Positions 25,765 through 35,065 are shown, counted from the stretch's first letter. The stretch is DNA of 64,000 bases from Dyadobacter sp. (GCF_017744695.1 NZ_JAGIAS010000002.1:186001-250000); one strand, 5' to 3'. Translations and numbers: made by a program. The notes: a model not told the origin generated them from the letters alone.

Positions 25765-26607
25765 ATGAAGTACCTGTTCGGAAAGCCACTGGCCGTCCTG
25801 GCCCTTGTGCTCGCCGTGTTATCCGCCCCGCATCAGGCATCCGCCCAGCAGAAGCCCAAATTTAAAGTGGTTGCCTTTTTCACCGGCAAAAACGACCAGG
25901 CGCACATCAGTTTTGTCGGTGAAGCCCACAAACGTTTACCCGAACTAGGTGCCAAAAACGGGTTCACCTATGATTCCACCAGCAATTGGGACAATCTGAA
26001 TGCCGAGTTCCTGTCTAAATACCAGGTCGTGCTTTTCCTCGACACGCGCCCGGAAAAACCGGAACAGCGTGCTGCATTTCAGAAGTATATGGAGAATGGC
26101 GGAGGATGGATCGGATTTCATTTCGCCGCATTCGCATTAACGCCCTCGGCCTACCCCCAAAACTGGGACTGGTATCATGAGCAATTCCTGAGCTCGGGAC
26201 AGTACAAAAGCAATACCTGGCGCCCCACTTCGGCGGTTTTGAAAGTGGAAAATGCCCAAAGCCCGGCTACCAAGGGGTTGGGCAGTACTTTCAAGGCTTC
26301 GCCCAACGAATGGTACCGCTGGGAAAGAGATTTAACCCAAAATCCTGATATTCAAATTCTTCTATCGATTGATCCGTCAAGCTTCCCGCTGGGTACCGGC
26401 CCCAAACAGCATGAGATCTGGCACAGCGGCTACTATCCCGTCGCGTGGACCAATAAAAAGTATAAAATGGTTTATATGAATATGGGGCATAACGATATCG
26501 ATTACGAGAATAAAACGAACAAGGAATTATCATTTACCTTTGATAACGACGCACAGAACCAGTTCCTGGTGAACTCGATCGTCTGGCTCGCCAACCGAAA
26601 AAAGTAA
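25765..26607 (+). CDS. Secreted ThuA-domain protein
   Basis: The 280-residue protein has a Sec signal peptide (ending ASAQQ near residue 28) and one ThuA-like domain of the type I glutamine amidotransferase fold: FKVVAFFTGKNDQAHISFV, YQVVLFLDTRPEKPEQ, MENGGGWIGFHFAAFALTP, and EIWHSGYYPVAWTNKKYKMVYMNMGH. ThuA proteins act in trehalose and other sugar use; many in Bacteroidota are secreted and of unknown activity. The AraC regulator starts only 6 bp after its stop, so the two form an operon. Confidence 0.85.
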   Translation: MKYLFGKPLAVLALVLAVLSAPHQASAQQKPKFKVVAFFTGKNDQAHISFVGEAHKRLPELGAKNGFTYDSTSNWDNLNAEFLSKYQVVLFLDTRPEKPEQRAAFQKYMENGGGWIGFHFAAFALTPSAYPQNWDWYHEQFLSSGQYKSNTWRPTSAVLKVENAQSPATKGLGSTFKASPNEWYRWERDLTQNPDIQILLSIDPSSFPLGTGPKQHEIWHSGYYPVAWTNKKYKMVYMNMGHNDIDYENKTNKELSFTFDNDAQNQFLVNSIVWLANRKK

Positions 26608-26613
26608 CCGACC

Positions 26614-27519
26614 ATGGAAGACAGGCAGACCCGCAGTTTCGACAAGGGCCATATGACCGGCACCACCTGGCAATGCGACGGCATCCTGCTCGGGCATGCG
26701 GTTTCGCGGTTCACGGAATTGTCTGGTTTCCATTCCAAAAGCGCCAATATCGACGTGGTACGCATGCATTTTGGGTTGAAAGGCGATTATATGTTTACCT
26801 ATAATCAGCTCGGAAAAACATTCGACCTCGTCGGCGGGCATCATAACATCATGTATTCCAGGGAGTTTGAAATGACTGTTCAGGCGAAGACCCTCGAAAT
26901 CGAGACCTTCGGCATTCAGTTTCCCAAGGATATCTTCATCCAGTTTACCCAAAATGCCAGCGACGCGCTCAAACGCTTTTCGGAGGCTGTTATACTTGGT
27001 AAAAGTGCCATTCTGACCGACAGTTGGGGCACAATCGATTCGCCGATACAGCAGGTAATTCAGCAGATTATTCATTGCAGGTATTCCGAAAGCCTAAAAA
27101 AGCTGTTTCTCCTTTCGAAAAGCATAGAGCTCCTCGTGCTGTGCGCCGACGCCTGCGAGGCCTCTGAGCGGAAAACAGATCCCTTCATCAAAACCAAGAC
27201 CGACAAGGAGAAAATTATCGCCGTCCGCGACCTGATCAACGAACGCGTACATTGTCCGCCCAATCTTTCGGAAATCGCGCATCATGTAGGTTTGAATGAG
27301 TATAAACTGAAAAAGGGTTTCAAGGAGACATTCAACAATACCATTTTCGGGTATCTCACCGACCAGCGCCTGCAACTCGCCAAACAATACCTGCTGGACA
27401 CCCAGCAAACAGCCGCCGAAATATCCACGCAGCTGGGCTACGCAACGCCTCAGCATTTCAACAATGCCTTCAAAAAGAAATTCGGCATCACTCCCTTTTC
27501 GGTTAGAAATAATCCGTAA
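26614..27519 (+). CDS. AraC-family transcriptional regulator (PchR-like)
   Basis: The 301-residue regulator has an N-terminal sensing part of the PchR type and a C-terminal AraC DNA-binding domain (about 205-300). The two helix-turn-helix units read NLSEIAHHVGLNEYKLKKGF and TAAEISTQLGYATPQHFNNA, followed by the closing FKKKFGITPFSVR. PchR relatives respond to siderophores, but the ThuA partner suggests no iron link here. It is co-transcribed with the ThuA gene and is followed by a repeat island rather than by an obvious target. Confidence 0.87.
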   Translation: MEDRQTRSFDKGHMTGTTWQCDGILLGHAVSRFTELSGFHSKSANIDVVRMHFGLKGDYMFTYNQLGKTFDLVGGHHNIMYSREFEMTVQAKTLEIETFGIQFPKDIFIQFTQNASDALKRFSEAVILGKSAILTDSWGTIDSPIQQVIQQIIHCRYSESLKKLFLLSKSIELLVLCADACEASERKTDPFIKTKTDKEKIIAVRDLINERVHCPPNLSEIAHHVGLNEYKLKKGFKETFNNTIFGYLTDQRLQLAKQYLLDTQQTAAEISTQLGYATPQHFNNAFKKKFGITPFSVRNNP

Positions 27520-27570
27520 AACGCAATCCGGTACTGGCTGGCGGGGCGTAATATTGCCGTCGGGAATTTA

Positions 27571-27778
27571 GTCAGGGTGGTCAGGGTGGTCAGGGTGGTC
27601 AGGGTGGTCAGGTGTGGTCAAGTATAGTCAGGTGTAGTCAAGGATAGTCAGGTGTAGTCAAGGATAGCACAGCCTGGCCGGACATCGTCAGGACCGTCAC
27701 CAGCTATTTCCAAAACAATAGCTGACAATACCTGATTACACCTGACCACACCTGACAACACCTGACCGCCCCTGACAT
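27571..27778. repeat. Inverted island of GGTCAGGTGT-type units
   Basis: The spacer between the AraC gene and the next SRPBCC gene starts with four tandem 9-base units (GGTCAGGGT) and then six related 10-base units (for example AGTCAGGTGT, AGTCAAGGAT) to about 27665. After a 60-base centre, the inverse units (CCTGACCACA, CCTGACAACA) run from 27730 to 27778. The two arms can form a long imperfect hairpin. Related units occur at 42.97-43.07 kb. Confidence 0.75.
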
Positions 27779-27833
27779 TCACTTATTCAAATTTATTCAC
27801 CCATTCCCGCTCCACGGCGGTTCATTCAAACAA

Positions 27834-28292
27834 ATGGAACCATTAATCATACAAAACGAAATTACCATCGATGCGCCCGCAGCACACGTCTGGGACGCGC
27901 TTGTAAATCCTGAACAGACAAAACAGTATATGTTTGGCTGTGAGGCACTTTCCGACTGGAATGTCGGTAGCGAATTGCTTTGGAAAGGCGAGCACGAAGG
28001 CAAAGAGATTATCTGGGTCAAAGGGGAAGTTCTGGAAATAACCCCCGGGAAATTCCTCCGCTACACCACCATCGATCCGCATTCGAACATCGACGACATC
28101 TCCGAAAACTATCTTCAGGTCACCTACGACCTCGTTCCGCAAGGAGAAAAGACTGTTTTGAAGGTCACGCAGGGCGATTACAGCACCGTGGCGGAAGGCG
28201 AGAAACGGTACCAGGATTCCTACAACAATGGCGAAGGCTGGAACCCGATCCTTGTCGAAATCAAGAAACTGGTGGAAGCACAGCGTGCATAA
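27834..28292 (+). CDS. SRPBCC (AHSA1-like) domain protein
   Basis: The 152-residue protein is a single AHSA1-type SRPBCC domain, related to the protein at 23010: IIQNEITIDAPAAHVWDALV, then TKQYMFGCEALSDWNVGSEL, and GEVLEITPGKFLRYTTIDPH. The C-terminal helix reads GEGWNPILVEIKKLVEAQ. No ligand can be assigned. The start codon lies just behind a copy of the CATTCCCGCTCCACGGCGG hairpin motif found in other spacers. A hairpin separates it from the DoxX-like gene. Confidence 0.83.
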   Translation: MEPLIIQNEITIDAPAAHVWDALVNPEQTKQYMFGCEALSDWNVGSELLWKGEHEGKEIIWVKGEVLEITPGKFLRYTTIDPHSNIDDISENYLQVTYDLVPQGEKTVLKVTQGDYSTVAEGEKRYQDSYNNGEGWNPILVEIKKLVEAQRA

Positions 28293-28313
28293 GTGACCTG
28301 CCGGGGAACTAGT

Positions 28314-28350
28314 TGAATGTGTTTCTCGCTTTCACGGGAAAACACATTCA
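28314..28350 (+). terminator. Hairpin between the SRPBCC and DoxX-like genes
   Basis: TGAATGTGTTT (28314-28324) pairs with AAACACATTCA (28340-28350) around a 15-base loop, 6 bp before the next start codon. No T-run follows, so it could be an attenuator or a processing site rather than a terminator. Confidence 0.4.
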
Positions 28351-28356
28351 TCAACT

Positions 28357-28815
28357 ATGCCAGTACTCATTATTCTGATCGCCACATTTTTGGCAAGCCT
28401 CGGCATTACCTGGGCCGGTTCGGGCGAACCGGCCTACATTTTAAGCGGGAATATCGCCATGTGTGCCATGCTCCTGTTCACCGCATTAGGCCATTTCAAA
28501 TTCCCGGAAGGGATGGCGATGATGATCCCGCCATTTGTTCCATTCAAAAAAGCCATGGTGCTGCTGACCGGGTTGATGGAAATCGCGGCGGGGATCGCTT
28601 TGCTTTTCCCGGCTGCACGATACGCGACAGGTATCTTTCTGATCCTGTTCTTCGTCGCATTGCTTCCCGCTAACATTTACGCCGCCAATCGCCACCTCGA
28701 TTACCAGAAAGGCACCTATGACGGCAAAGGCCCGGCCTATTTATGGTTTCGCATTCCGATGCAGCTCTTCCTGATCGCCTGGGTATGGTATTTTGCCGTT
28801 CAACCGGCGGCATAA
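28357..28815 (+). CDS. Small DoxX-like integral membrane protein
   Basis: The 152-residue protein has four predicted membrane helices: residues 3-20, 30-46, 66-84 and 93-108, plus a possible last helix near 130-148. The pattern ALGHFKFPEGMAMMIPPFVPF and LTGLMEIAAGIALLFP fits the DoxX-like/DUF417-type family of small membrane proteins common in Bacteroidota. Function is not known. It ends 2 bp before the convergent rsmB stop. Confidence 0.72.
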   Translation: MPVLIILIATFLASLGITWAGSGEPAYILSGNIAMCAMLLFTALGHFKFPEGMAMMIPPFVPFKKAMVLLTGLMEIAAGIALLFPAARYATGIFLILFFVALLPANIYAANRHLDYQKGTYDGKGPAYLWFRIPMQLFLIAWVWYFAVQPAA

Positions 28816-28817
28816 TG

Positions 28818-30044
28818 CTATTTCCGTTCCAGTAGCGCCATATAGAATCCGTCGAAACCTTCGCGCGCCGGCGAGGTACGGTGTTCCGAAACAAACCGCC
28901 ATTCGGCCTTGTGGCGCTTCGTAAATGCCCGTACTTGCTCCTCCGATTCCGAAGGCAGGATACTGCACGTCGCATACACCATTTTTCCGCCTTTCTTGAC
29001 CATTTTAGAATAGTTTTCCAGGATATCTGCCTGCACTTTACGGATCTTATCCAGAAACTCGGGTTTAAGCTTCCATTTGCTGTCCGGGTTTCTTCTCAAA
29101 ACGCCCAATCCCGAACACGGGACATCGAGCAGCAGGCGGTCGGTAGTTTCCGCAAGGTTAGTAATGATTTTCTCGGAGCTGATGAGCATGGTCGTCAGAT
29201 TGGTGACGCCATTTCGTGAGGCCCTGCGTTCCAGTTCCTGCAATTTATGGTGTTCGATGTCCATAGAAAGGATCGAGCCGGTGTTGCCAAGCAATGCGGC
29301 CAGGTGCAGGCTTTTCCCTCCTGCCCCCGCGCAGGCATCGATCACGGACATGCCCGGGTGTACATCCAGGTAGGGCGCGATGAGTTGCGAACCGGCGTCC
29401 TGAACCTCAAAAAAGCCGTTTTTGAAACTATCCAGCCCCGATACGTTCATCCGCTTCTTAAGTACCAATGCCTCCGGAACGCCGGCGATAGTCTCGGTGA
29501 TCTCGAAACCCAGCTGTTCCCGCACTGCGGCAATATCCGTTTTCAGTGAGTTGACACGCAAAACCACCGGAGCGGTTTTGTTAAGTGCCGCCAGCTCGGC
29601 AGGCCACTCCTCCCCGACTTCCGATTCACCGATCTGGTCGATCCAATCCGGTATCGATTGGGCGATCTTGCGGGTTTTCAGCGCCTCCCGATACCGTTCC
29701 ATGACCGACTGTGGATCTACATGCTCAAATTCTGGCCATTCCGGTAAACTATCCAAGGCCTCATGCCCGTCCAAATGCAAAGGTTTGATCAGTTGCCAGG
29801 CGCCTGCCAGCCGCCAGAAATCTTCGCTCTCCGTTGCCTTCTCTACTTCGGCGACGTATTTCACCAGCCGCCACCAGCGTACCATTTCATACACGTTTTC
29901 GGCGATGAAAGCGCGGTCGCGAGCGCCCCATTTTTTATTGGATTTCAGCAATTGCTCAACGACGCGGTCGGCCTGCCGGTTTTTGATAAAAACATCCTGC
30001 AATGCCTCAACAGTAGCGGCAACGAGTCCTTTATAGAGTTTCAA
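28818..30044 (-). CDS. rsmB: 16S rRNA (cytosine-C5)-methyltransferase, RsmB/RsmF type
   Basis: The SAM-dependent RNA m5C methyltransferase has its SAM motif in VIDACAGAGGKSLHLAALLG, and both family cysteines are present: DVPCSGLGVLRRNP (motif IV) and YATCSILPSESEEQV (motif VI). An N-terminal helical part is shorter than the NusB domain of E. coli RsmB. No ATG exists near the start. I place it at the TTG at 30044 because MKLYKGLVAATVEAL fits the family and a promoter-like AATTTTG lies just upstream; the alternative is a GTG at 30119. The exact rRNA target is not certain. Confidence 0.83.
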   Translation of the reverse strand: MKLYKGLVAATVEALQDVFIKNRQADRVVEQLLKSNKKWGARDRAFIAENVYEMVRWWRLVKYVAEVEKATESEDFWRLAGAWQLIKPLHLDGHEALDSLPEWPEFEHVDPQSVMERYREALKTRKIAQSIPDWIDQIGESEVGEEWPAELAALNKTAPVVLRVNSLKTDIAAVREQLGFEITETIAGVPEALVLKKRMNVSGLDSFKNGFFEVQDAGSQLIAPYLDVHPGMSVIDACAGAGGKSLHLAALLGNTGSILSMDIEHHKLQELERRASRNGVTNLTTMLISSEKIITNLAETTDRLLLDVPCSGLGVLRRNPDSKWKLKPEFLDKIRKVQADILENYSKMVKKGGKMVYATCSILPSESEEQVRAFTKRHKAEWRFVSEHRTSPAREGFDGFYMALLERK

Positions 30045-30128
30045 AATTTCAATTTCCAGGTAAAACAAGAGGACAAAATTGGCAAGGGATCGGCTGGAAT
30101 GCAAATGCGCGGGAACCACTGACCGGGG

Positions 30129-31397
30129 TTAATAGATATTCTGCGGAAGACTGATCTCAAAATTGGTGCCGATACCAGGCTCCGAAGTAATGTTGATCCT
30201 TCCGCCCAGGCTGTCGACCAGGTGTTTCACTAATGCCAGCCCGAACCCAAAACCTTGTTCGCCGCCAGTTCCGTTGGTTGACGACGCATTCCCCGAGAGA
30301 ATCGCCCGTATATTCTCCTCGCTCATCCCTACACCTGTATCGCGTACTGAAATTTGCAGCACAGGCCTCGCCTGGTCGATCAGCAAGTTCAGTTCGACGG
30401 CCACCTCACCACCGGGAGGCGTAAATTTCATCGAATTCGAAATCAGGTTGCCTGTAATTTGGAGCAATTTGTTTTTCGAAAAGTGGATATTCTCGGTCAA
30501 TGGGCTTGTTTGCACCGTGAAGCGGATGTTTTTGTGCTTGCCTTGCGGACCATAAAGCTTTTCGAGCTTATCCTTGAAGATCATCAGCGTGAAACCCTGG
30601 CCATTCGACGCCCCCGGTGCACTGGTGCCCGTTGGCTTTTCCCTGTGAGAATCCAGGATTTCTTCGGCCAGATCCAGGATGGAATTACCGCTTTTATGGA
30701 TCAGGTTAATAAACTCAAGTACTTCGTCCATCCGGTTTTGCTCACCCTGGTCACGAATAATTTGCGCAAGCCCTACGATCCCGCCCAGCGGGCCCCGGAT
30801 GTCATGCGCTACCTTTTTCTGCGCCTGCCCGGCTTGCAGAAGCCTGGACTTCAAACTTTCCAATACCCTGTGCGTTTTCAGACGGGCGACAATCTCGTCG
30901 GCAATGATTTTCAGAAGCTCTATTTTCTCGGGTTCGAGCGTCCTGCGCTCCTGGTCGAGCACACACAACGCACCTATATGCAATCCGTCGCCCGTTTTGA
31001 GCGGTATGCCGTAATAATATTTCACATTAGGCTCACCGGCGACATACACCTTGTCCTTAAAGCGCTCGTCCTCGCTCAAATCGCCGACTTCAAAATGATC
31101 GGACTCCATAATGGTATACTGGCAAACGGAATCTTCCCGAAGCATTTGCTCGATATCGAAACCGTAGTTCGAGATGGTCCATTGAGTAAGCGAATCGAGG
31201 AGATTCACGAGCGAGATCCTGGTACCTGTTACTTTGGCGGCCAGCTTGGCCAAGTCCTGAAATGTGATCTGATGATCCGAATAGTCGATATCCAACTCAG
31301 AGAGCGCAAGCAGACGCTCCATTTCATTGTCAGGCACAGGCGCTTGGACATTACGCATAGGCAAGTGTAGTTTATATCCAATTCTACAAACATTCAT
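30129..31397 (-). CDS. GAF-domain sensor histidine kinase (orphan)
   Basis: The 422-residue soluble kinase has a GAF domain (about 45-172, with RISLVNLLDSLTQWTISNYG and YYGIPLKTGDGLHIGALCVL), a HisKA domain with the phosphorylated H198 in KKVAHDIRGPLGGIVGLAQ, and an HATPase domain with N-box NLISNSMKFTPPGG, DTGVGMS and GFGFGLALVKHLV. It has no membrane helix, so it senses a cytoplasmic signal. No response regulator is nearby. An alternative ATG at 31358 gives MRNVQAPVPDNEMERLL. No ligand residues can be read from the GAF domain. Confidence 0.88.
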   Translation of the reverse strand: MNVCRIGYKLHLPMRNVQAPVPDNEMERLLALSELDIDYSDHQITFQDLAKLAAKVTGTRISLVNLLDSLTQWTISNYGFDIEQMLREDSVCQYTIMESDHFEVGDLSEDERFKDKVYVAGEPNVKYYYGIPLKTGDGLHIGALCVLDQERRTLEPEKIELLKIIADEIVARLKTHRVLESLKSRLLQAGQAQKKVAHDIRGPLGGIVGLAQIIRDQGEQNRMDEVLEFINLIHKSGNSILDLAEEILDSHREKPTGTSAPGASNGQGFTLMIFKDKLEKLYGPQGKHKNIRFTVQTSPLTENIHFSKNKLLQITGNLISNSMKFTPPGGEVAVELNLLIDQARPVLQISVRDTGVGMSEENIRAILSGNASSTNGTGGEQGFGFGLALVKHLVDSLGGRINITSEPGIGTNFEISLPQNIY

Positions 31398-31874
31398 GCA
31401 AAAAGAGAACTAGTTCTATAAAAAACAATGCCGCAAATCGCCGGTACCTTTCCATGGAGAAGAACAAAATCACCGCTGGATACAAATTCTTATGCGGAAT
31501 AACTTTTGCTGTATTGGATGAGAAACAGCGCTCCACAAGCAGCCGGGCAGCCGACGGTACAATATACCTGCGAGGCGCATCTTGGAATAATTCTGTTTCG
31601 TAATTGAATGAACTGTCGTATATTGTCACACCAACGATCCAAAATAATTGGACTGAACAAAGCACATGGTAGCCAACGGAGTTGAGTTAACAACGTTAAG
31701 TATGAAATCTATCATTGTTAAATATAAAACCATTGATAAATATCGTCGATTTTGGCCAAATATCGCTGTTTCCATTTTTACAATAATTAACACTGTAAAG
31801 TTTTAGAAATAAAAAACTTGCATATTTTCAAGATTCTCAAAACACCATCAACCAGCCCGACGGACGTCACTAGA
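31398..31874. other. Spacer between the histidine kinase and DUF2147 genes
   Basis: These 477 bp are between divergent genes and should hold both promoters. I see no RNA gene, repeat of the families found elsewhere, or convincing coding region. A 93-codon open frame on the minus strand (31384-31665) has no family likeness. Confidence 0.4.
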
Positions 31875-32312
31875 ATGTATAAAATACTTTTTACTATATT
31901 TTTTTTCGTGAGTTTCAACCCAGCCGGATCACAAATTATCATCGCGGATAAGATCGTTGGCGAGTGGATCAACGAAGAAAAAGATACCCGTATCGAGATC
32001 TATAAAAACGGGGAGGAATATTTCGGCCGCCTGCTCTGGGCGGAAGACCTCTTTGAAGCCGATGGCAAAACTTCCCGGAAGGATTCCCGGAATTCGAATG
32101 AGAAACTCCGCACCCGGAACCTGCTTCATGTGAACCTGCTAAATAACTTCGTCTTTAGCGAAGACGTTTGGGACAACGGCAAAATGTACGACCCCAAGAG
32201 CGGCAAAACCTACAATTGCCTGATTAAATTACGCAAGGAAAAACTCGAAGTACGGAGCTACGTGGGCATACCGTTGCTGGGCAGAAGTACCTATTGGGAC
32301 CGCGTACCTTAG
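31875..32312 (+). CDS. Secreted DUF2147 protein
   Basis: The 145-residue protein has a signal peptide (MYKILFTIFFFVSFNPAGS) and one DUF2147 domain: IVGEWINEEKDTRIEIYKNG, EYFGRLLWAEDL, the NLLHVNLLNNFVFSEDVWDN segment and the closing GIPLLGRSTYWDRV. DUF2147 proteins are small beta-rich periplasmic proteins of unknown function, often with a conserved W in the first strand. The ATG at 31875 is chosen because it begins the signal peptide; an upstream frame from 31818 would delay it. Confidence 0.82.
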   Translation: MYKILFTIFFFVSFNPAGSQIIIADKIVGEWINEEKDTRIEIYKNGEEYFGRLLWAEDLFEADGKTSRKDSRNSNEKLRTRNLLHVNLLNNFVFSEDVWDNGKMYDPKSGKTYNCLIKLRKEKLEVRSYVGIPLLGRSTYWDRVP

Positions 32313-32426
32313 CCTCCCCTACCCCGCCGGCGAACGTTACTATACTTGCAGAAAGGACATTTAAAGCCTCCCGAATGAATACAAACGGGCCCGGCCGTGT
32401 TATGCTCCAAATCACGTATGTATCGT

Positions 32427-33440
32427 ATGAAGCATTTCAAACTGGGTATCCTCGACCAATCCGTCGTCAGACACGGATCGACCGTTAGTGAGGCCATTCA
32501 GGAAACCATTGCTACCGCAAAGCTGGCCGAGGAACTTGGTTACAGCCGCTTCTGGGTTTCCGAGCACCATAATTCTACCTTTATTGCCGGCTCCGCACCG
32601 GAAGTCCTGATGGTCAAACTGGCTGATGTCACGAGCCATATCCGCGTCGGATCGGGCGGGATCATGCTGCCTAACCACAGCGCATTGAAAGTGGCGGAGA
32701 ATTTCCGAATGCTCGAAACGCTCTACCCGGGCCGCATCGACCTCGGCATGGGCCGCGCGCCCGGCACCGACCGCATTACTTCCTCGCTCCTGAACCCGTC
32801 CAACGATTTCAGCGAAAGCAGCTACTTACGCCAGCTCGAACATTTACAGCATTTTTTCAGGGATACAGCCGGCACCGAACGCGGGTTTATCTATGCCACG
32901 CCGCAATCGACGACCATTCCGGAGCAATGGATACTGAGCTCAAGCGGCGGCAGCAGCAATATCGCGGCCCGTTTCGGAATGGGCCTGGCCGTGGCAAAGT
33001 TCATCAACGGCTTTGTGAAGCCTGATGTGGTGGAAGAATACAAACGCAATTTCCGTCCGTCGGACCAGCTCGAAAAGCCCAAAGTGATCATCTCCGCATT
33101 CACCTTATGCGCCGAAACAGAAGAAAAGGCAGCATTGATGCGTAAGATGATGGATTACGTGCTGGTGGAGTTTGAACGCGGTAAATTCGGGCCGTTCCCC
33201 GACCCTGAAACGGTGCGGAAATACCAGTTCAATTTCGGCGAACTGGACCGGATCAAATACAACAGCGGACGGATCGTTTCGGGCACGCCGGAGTCGGTGA
33301 AAGAGCAACTGACAAAACTGGCGGTGGATTTTGAAGCAGACGAGGTGATGGTATCGACCATGGCGGATACGTTTGAAAACCGTATCAAATCCTTTCAATT
33401 GATTTCGGAAGCATTTAATTTGAGAGAACCGGTTCTTTAA
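32427..33440 (+). CDS. LLM-class flavin-dependent monooxygenase (luciferase-like)
   Basis: The 337-residue protein is a luciferase-like TIM-barrel monooxygenase close to the YhbW/MsnO8 group: KLGILDQSVVRHGS at the start, LAEELGYSRFWVSEHHN, IRVGSGGIMLPNHSALKVAE, YPGRIDLGMGRAPGTD, and SSGGSSNIAARFGMGLAVA. Such enzymes use reduced FMN, which a separate reductase supplies; an FMN reductase lies 1.6 kb downstream in the same direction. The ATG at 32427 gives the family start. It begins a run of co-directional genes to metY. Confidence 0.87.
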   Translation: MKHFKLGILDQSVVRHGSTVSEAIQETIATAKLAEELGYSRFWVSEHHNSTFIAGSAPEVLMVKLADVTSHIRVGSGGIMLPNHSALKVAENFRMLETLYPGRIDLGMGRAPGTDRITSSLLNPSNDFSESSYLRQLEHLQHFFRDTAGTERGFIYATPQSTTIPEQWILSSSGGSSNIAARFGMGLAVAKFINGFVKPDVVEEYKRNFRPSDQLEKPKVIISAFTLCAETEEKAALMRKMMDYVLVEFERGKFGPFPDPETVRKYQFNFGELDRIKYNSGRIVSGTPESVKEQLTKLAVDFEADEVMVSTMADTFENRIKSFQLISEAFNLREPVL

Positions 33441-33476
33441 ACTTAATTTGTGCCGGACATTTCTTCACCGACACTC

Positions 33477-34424
33477 ATGAACCGTTTCGACCGCATTACA
33501 GCCATCCTGATCCAGCTTCAATCCCGCAAAATTGTCAAAGCCCAGGACCTGGCCGAACGCTTCGAGATCAGTCTGCGGACGGTGTACCGTGACATCAACT
33601 CGCTCGCGGAAGCGGGCGTTCCCATCATAGGCGAGGCAGGCGTAGGTTATTCCATTATGGATGGCTACCGCCTGCCTCCTGTTATGTTCACCAAGGAAGA
33701 AGCCCGTACCTTCATCACAGCCGAAAAACTGATGGAGAAGTTCACCGATTTTTCGACGCAATCGCATTACCAGGCGGCGATGTACAAAATCAAAGCCGTG
33801 CTGAGAAGCACCGAAAAATCGATGGTGGAAAACCTCGAAAACCACATTGAAGTGCGGAGCCGCCCGCGGGCATTTCACCAGCCCAACAGCAATACGCTCG
33901 ATATCCTGCTCAATAGCATTTCGGAACGCAAGATTGCTAAAATCCTCTATGTAGCGTTAAGCGCCACCGAGCCGGTGGAGCGCGTTATCGAGCCGGTAGG
34001 CATTTATCATGAAAACAATTATTGGTACACCATTGCCTTCTGCCACCTCCGTAACGATTACCGCAATTTCCGCTCCGACCGGATCCTGCAATGCGACATG
34101 ACCGAGCGTCCGTTCCAGCATAAGCATGCGCCGCTGAAAGACTTCATGCACGACAGCTGGGAGAACGACAATATGCGCCTCGTGCGTGTGCGCGTGGAGA
34201 AGCGCGTGGCGCGTTACATCCGCGAGCAACGAAGCTATTATGGCTTCGCTTCGGAGATCGAGCACGACGACTACATTGAAATGACCTTCCTCAGTGCATC
34301 GCTCGAAGGGTTTGCCCGGTGGTACATGATGATCGCCCCCGAGGCATGCATCATGGAGCCGGAGGCGCTCAAAACGATCGTGCGACAGCTTTCTGAAAAA
34401 ATTCTGGAAAATTTGAACCACTGA
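33477..34424 (+). CDS. YafY-type HTH/WYL transcriptional regulator
   Basis: The 315-residue regulator has an N-terminal winged helix (residues 1-60: ITAILIQLQSRKIVKAQDLA, ISLRTVYRDINSLAEAGVPI) and a WYL ligand-binding domain (about 140-215: ILYVALSATEPVERVIEPVG then NYWYTIAFCHLRNDYRNFRS) with a C-terminal extension. WYL regulators often bind nucleic acid or small molecules. I use the ATG at 33477; a GTG at 33450 is possible. It follows the LLM oxygenase by 36 bp and precedes a DinB gene, a common pairing for this family. Confidence 0.87.
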   Translation: MNRFDRITAILIQLQSRKIVKAQDLAERFEISLRTVYRDINSLAEAGVPIIGEAGVGYSIMDGYRLPPVMFTKEEARTFITAEKLMEKFTDFSTQSHYQAAMYKIKAVLRSTEKSMVENLENHIEVRSRPRAFHQPNSNTLDILLNSISERKIAKILYVALSATEPVERVIEPVGIYHENNYWYTIAFCHLRNDYRNFRSDRILQCDMTERPFQHKHAPLKDFMHDSWENDNMRLVRVRVEKRVARYIREQRSYYGFASEIEHDDYIEMTFLSASLEGFARWYMMIAPEACIMEPEALKTIVRQLSEKILENLNH

Positions 34425-34492
34425 TGATTCCTACTGACACAGGGCTGTCACAGGCATCTGTTTTCTTTGTAATGCACTTAAACAAAGAAGAT

Positions 34493-35017
34493 ATGTCAGC
34501 TACAATTGAAATTCCGACCGCAGAAAAAAGTTTGGCTTATGCGATGAAAAATTTCGCAGATTACAACCACTGGGCCAACTGCACATTGGTGAACTGGCTA
34601 CGCACAAAACCGGCCGAAATCCTCGAAACGGAGCTGAAATCAAGCTTTACAACCATCCGGCTGACGCTCATCCATATTCTTGAAACACAGCGTTACTGGC
34701 TGTCGATCCTTAATCCCGCGAGCAATTATAGCGGCCAGGATTTCGATGGAGATCTTGACTCGACATTTGATACGCTTATAGCGCAATCTCAGGAGCTTGC
34801 GGAATACGTTGAAACGCTCACTGTTGAGCAAATCCAAAACGAGACGCTTGTGGTGAGCCAGTGGTTCCAGTGCAATTTTCCCAACTTCGAATACATCATG
34901 CATGTCGTGAACCATACCACCTACCACCGCGGGCAGATCATCACCATGGGCCGCAACCTGGGTTTCACCGACGCGCCTATGACCGATTACAATTTTTATA
35001 ATGTCATGGCTAAATAA
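34493..35017 (+). CDS. DinB-family protein
   Basis: The 174-residue four-helix protein is a DinB/YfiT-type protein. The likely metal-binding histidines are in LTLIHILETQRYW (first) and VVNHTTYHRGQII (second and third), and NFADYNHWANCTLVNWL forms the first helix. Members include thiol transferases and damage-inducible proteins; the activity here is not known. The ATG at 34493 gives the family start; upstream in-frame starts at 34424 and 34472 would overlap or abut the WYL gene. Confidence 0.83.
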   Translation: MSATIEIPTAEKSLAYAMKNFADYNHWANCTLVNWLRTKPAEILETELKSSFTTIRLTLIHILETQRYWLSILNPASNYSGQDFDGDLDSTFDTLIAQSQELAEYVETLTVEQIQNETLVVSQWFQCNFPNFEYIMHVVNHTTYHRGQIITMGRNLGFTDAPMTDYNFYNVMAK

Positions 35018-35065
35018 ATTGGCAGCACCGGAAACCCGCAGCGCACGGTTTTTGTAATGCTGATT

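Noticed and set aside
27571..27665. CRISPR array
   Set aside because: Units are 9-10 bases with no spacers and no cas genes nearby.
31384..31665. A 93-codon minus-strand open frame upstream of the histidine kinase
   Set aside because: It overlaps the kinase start, has no family likeness and no plausible start signal.
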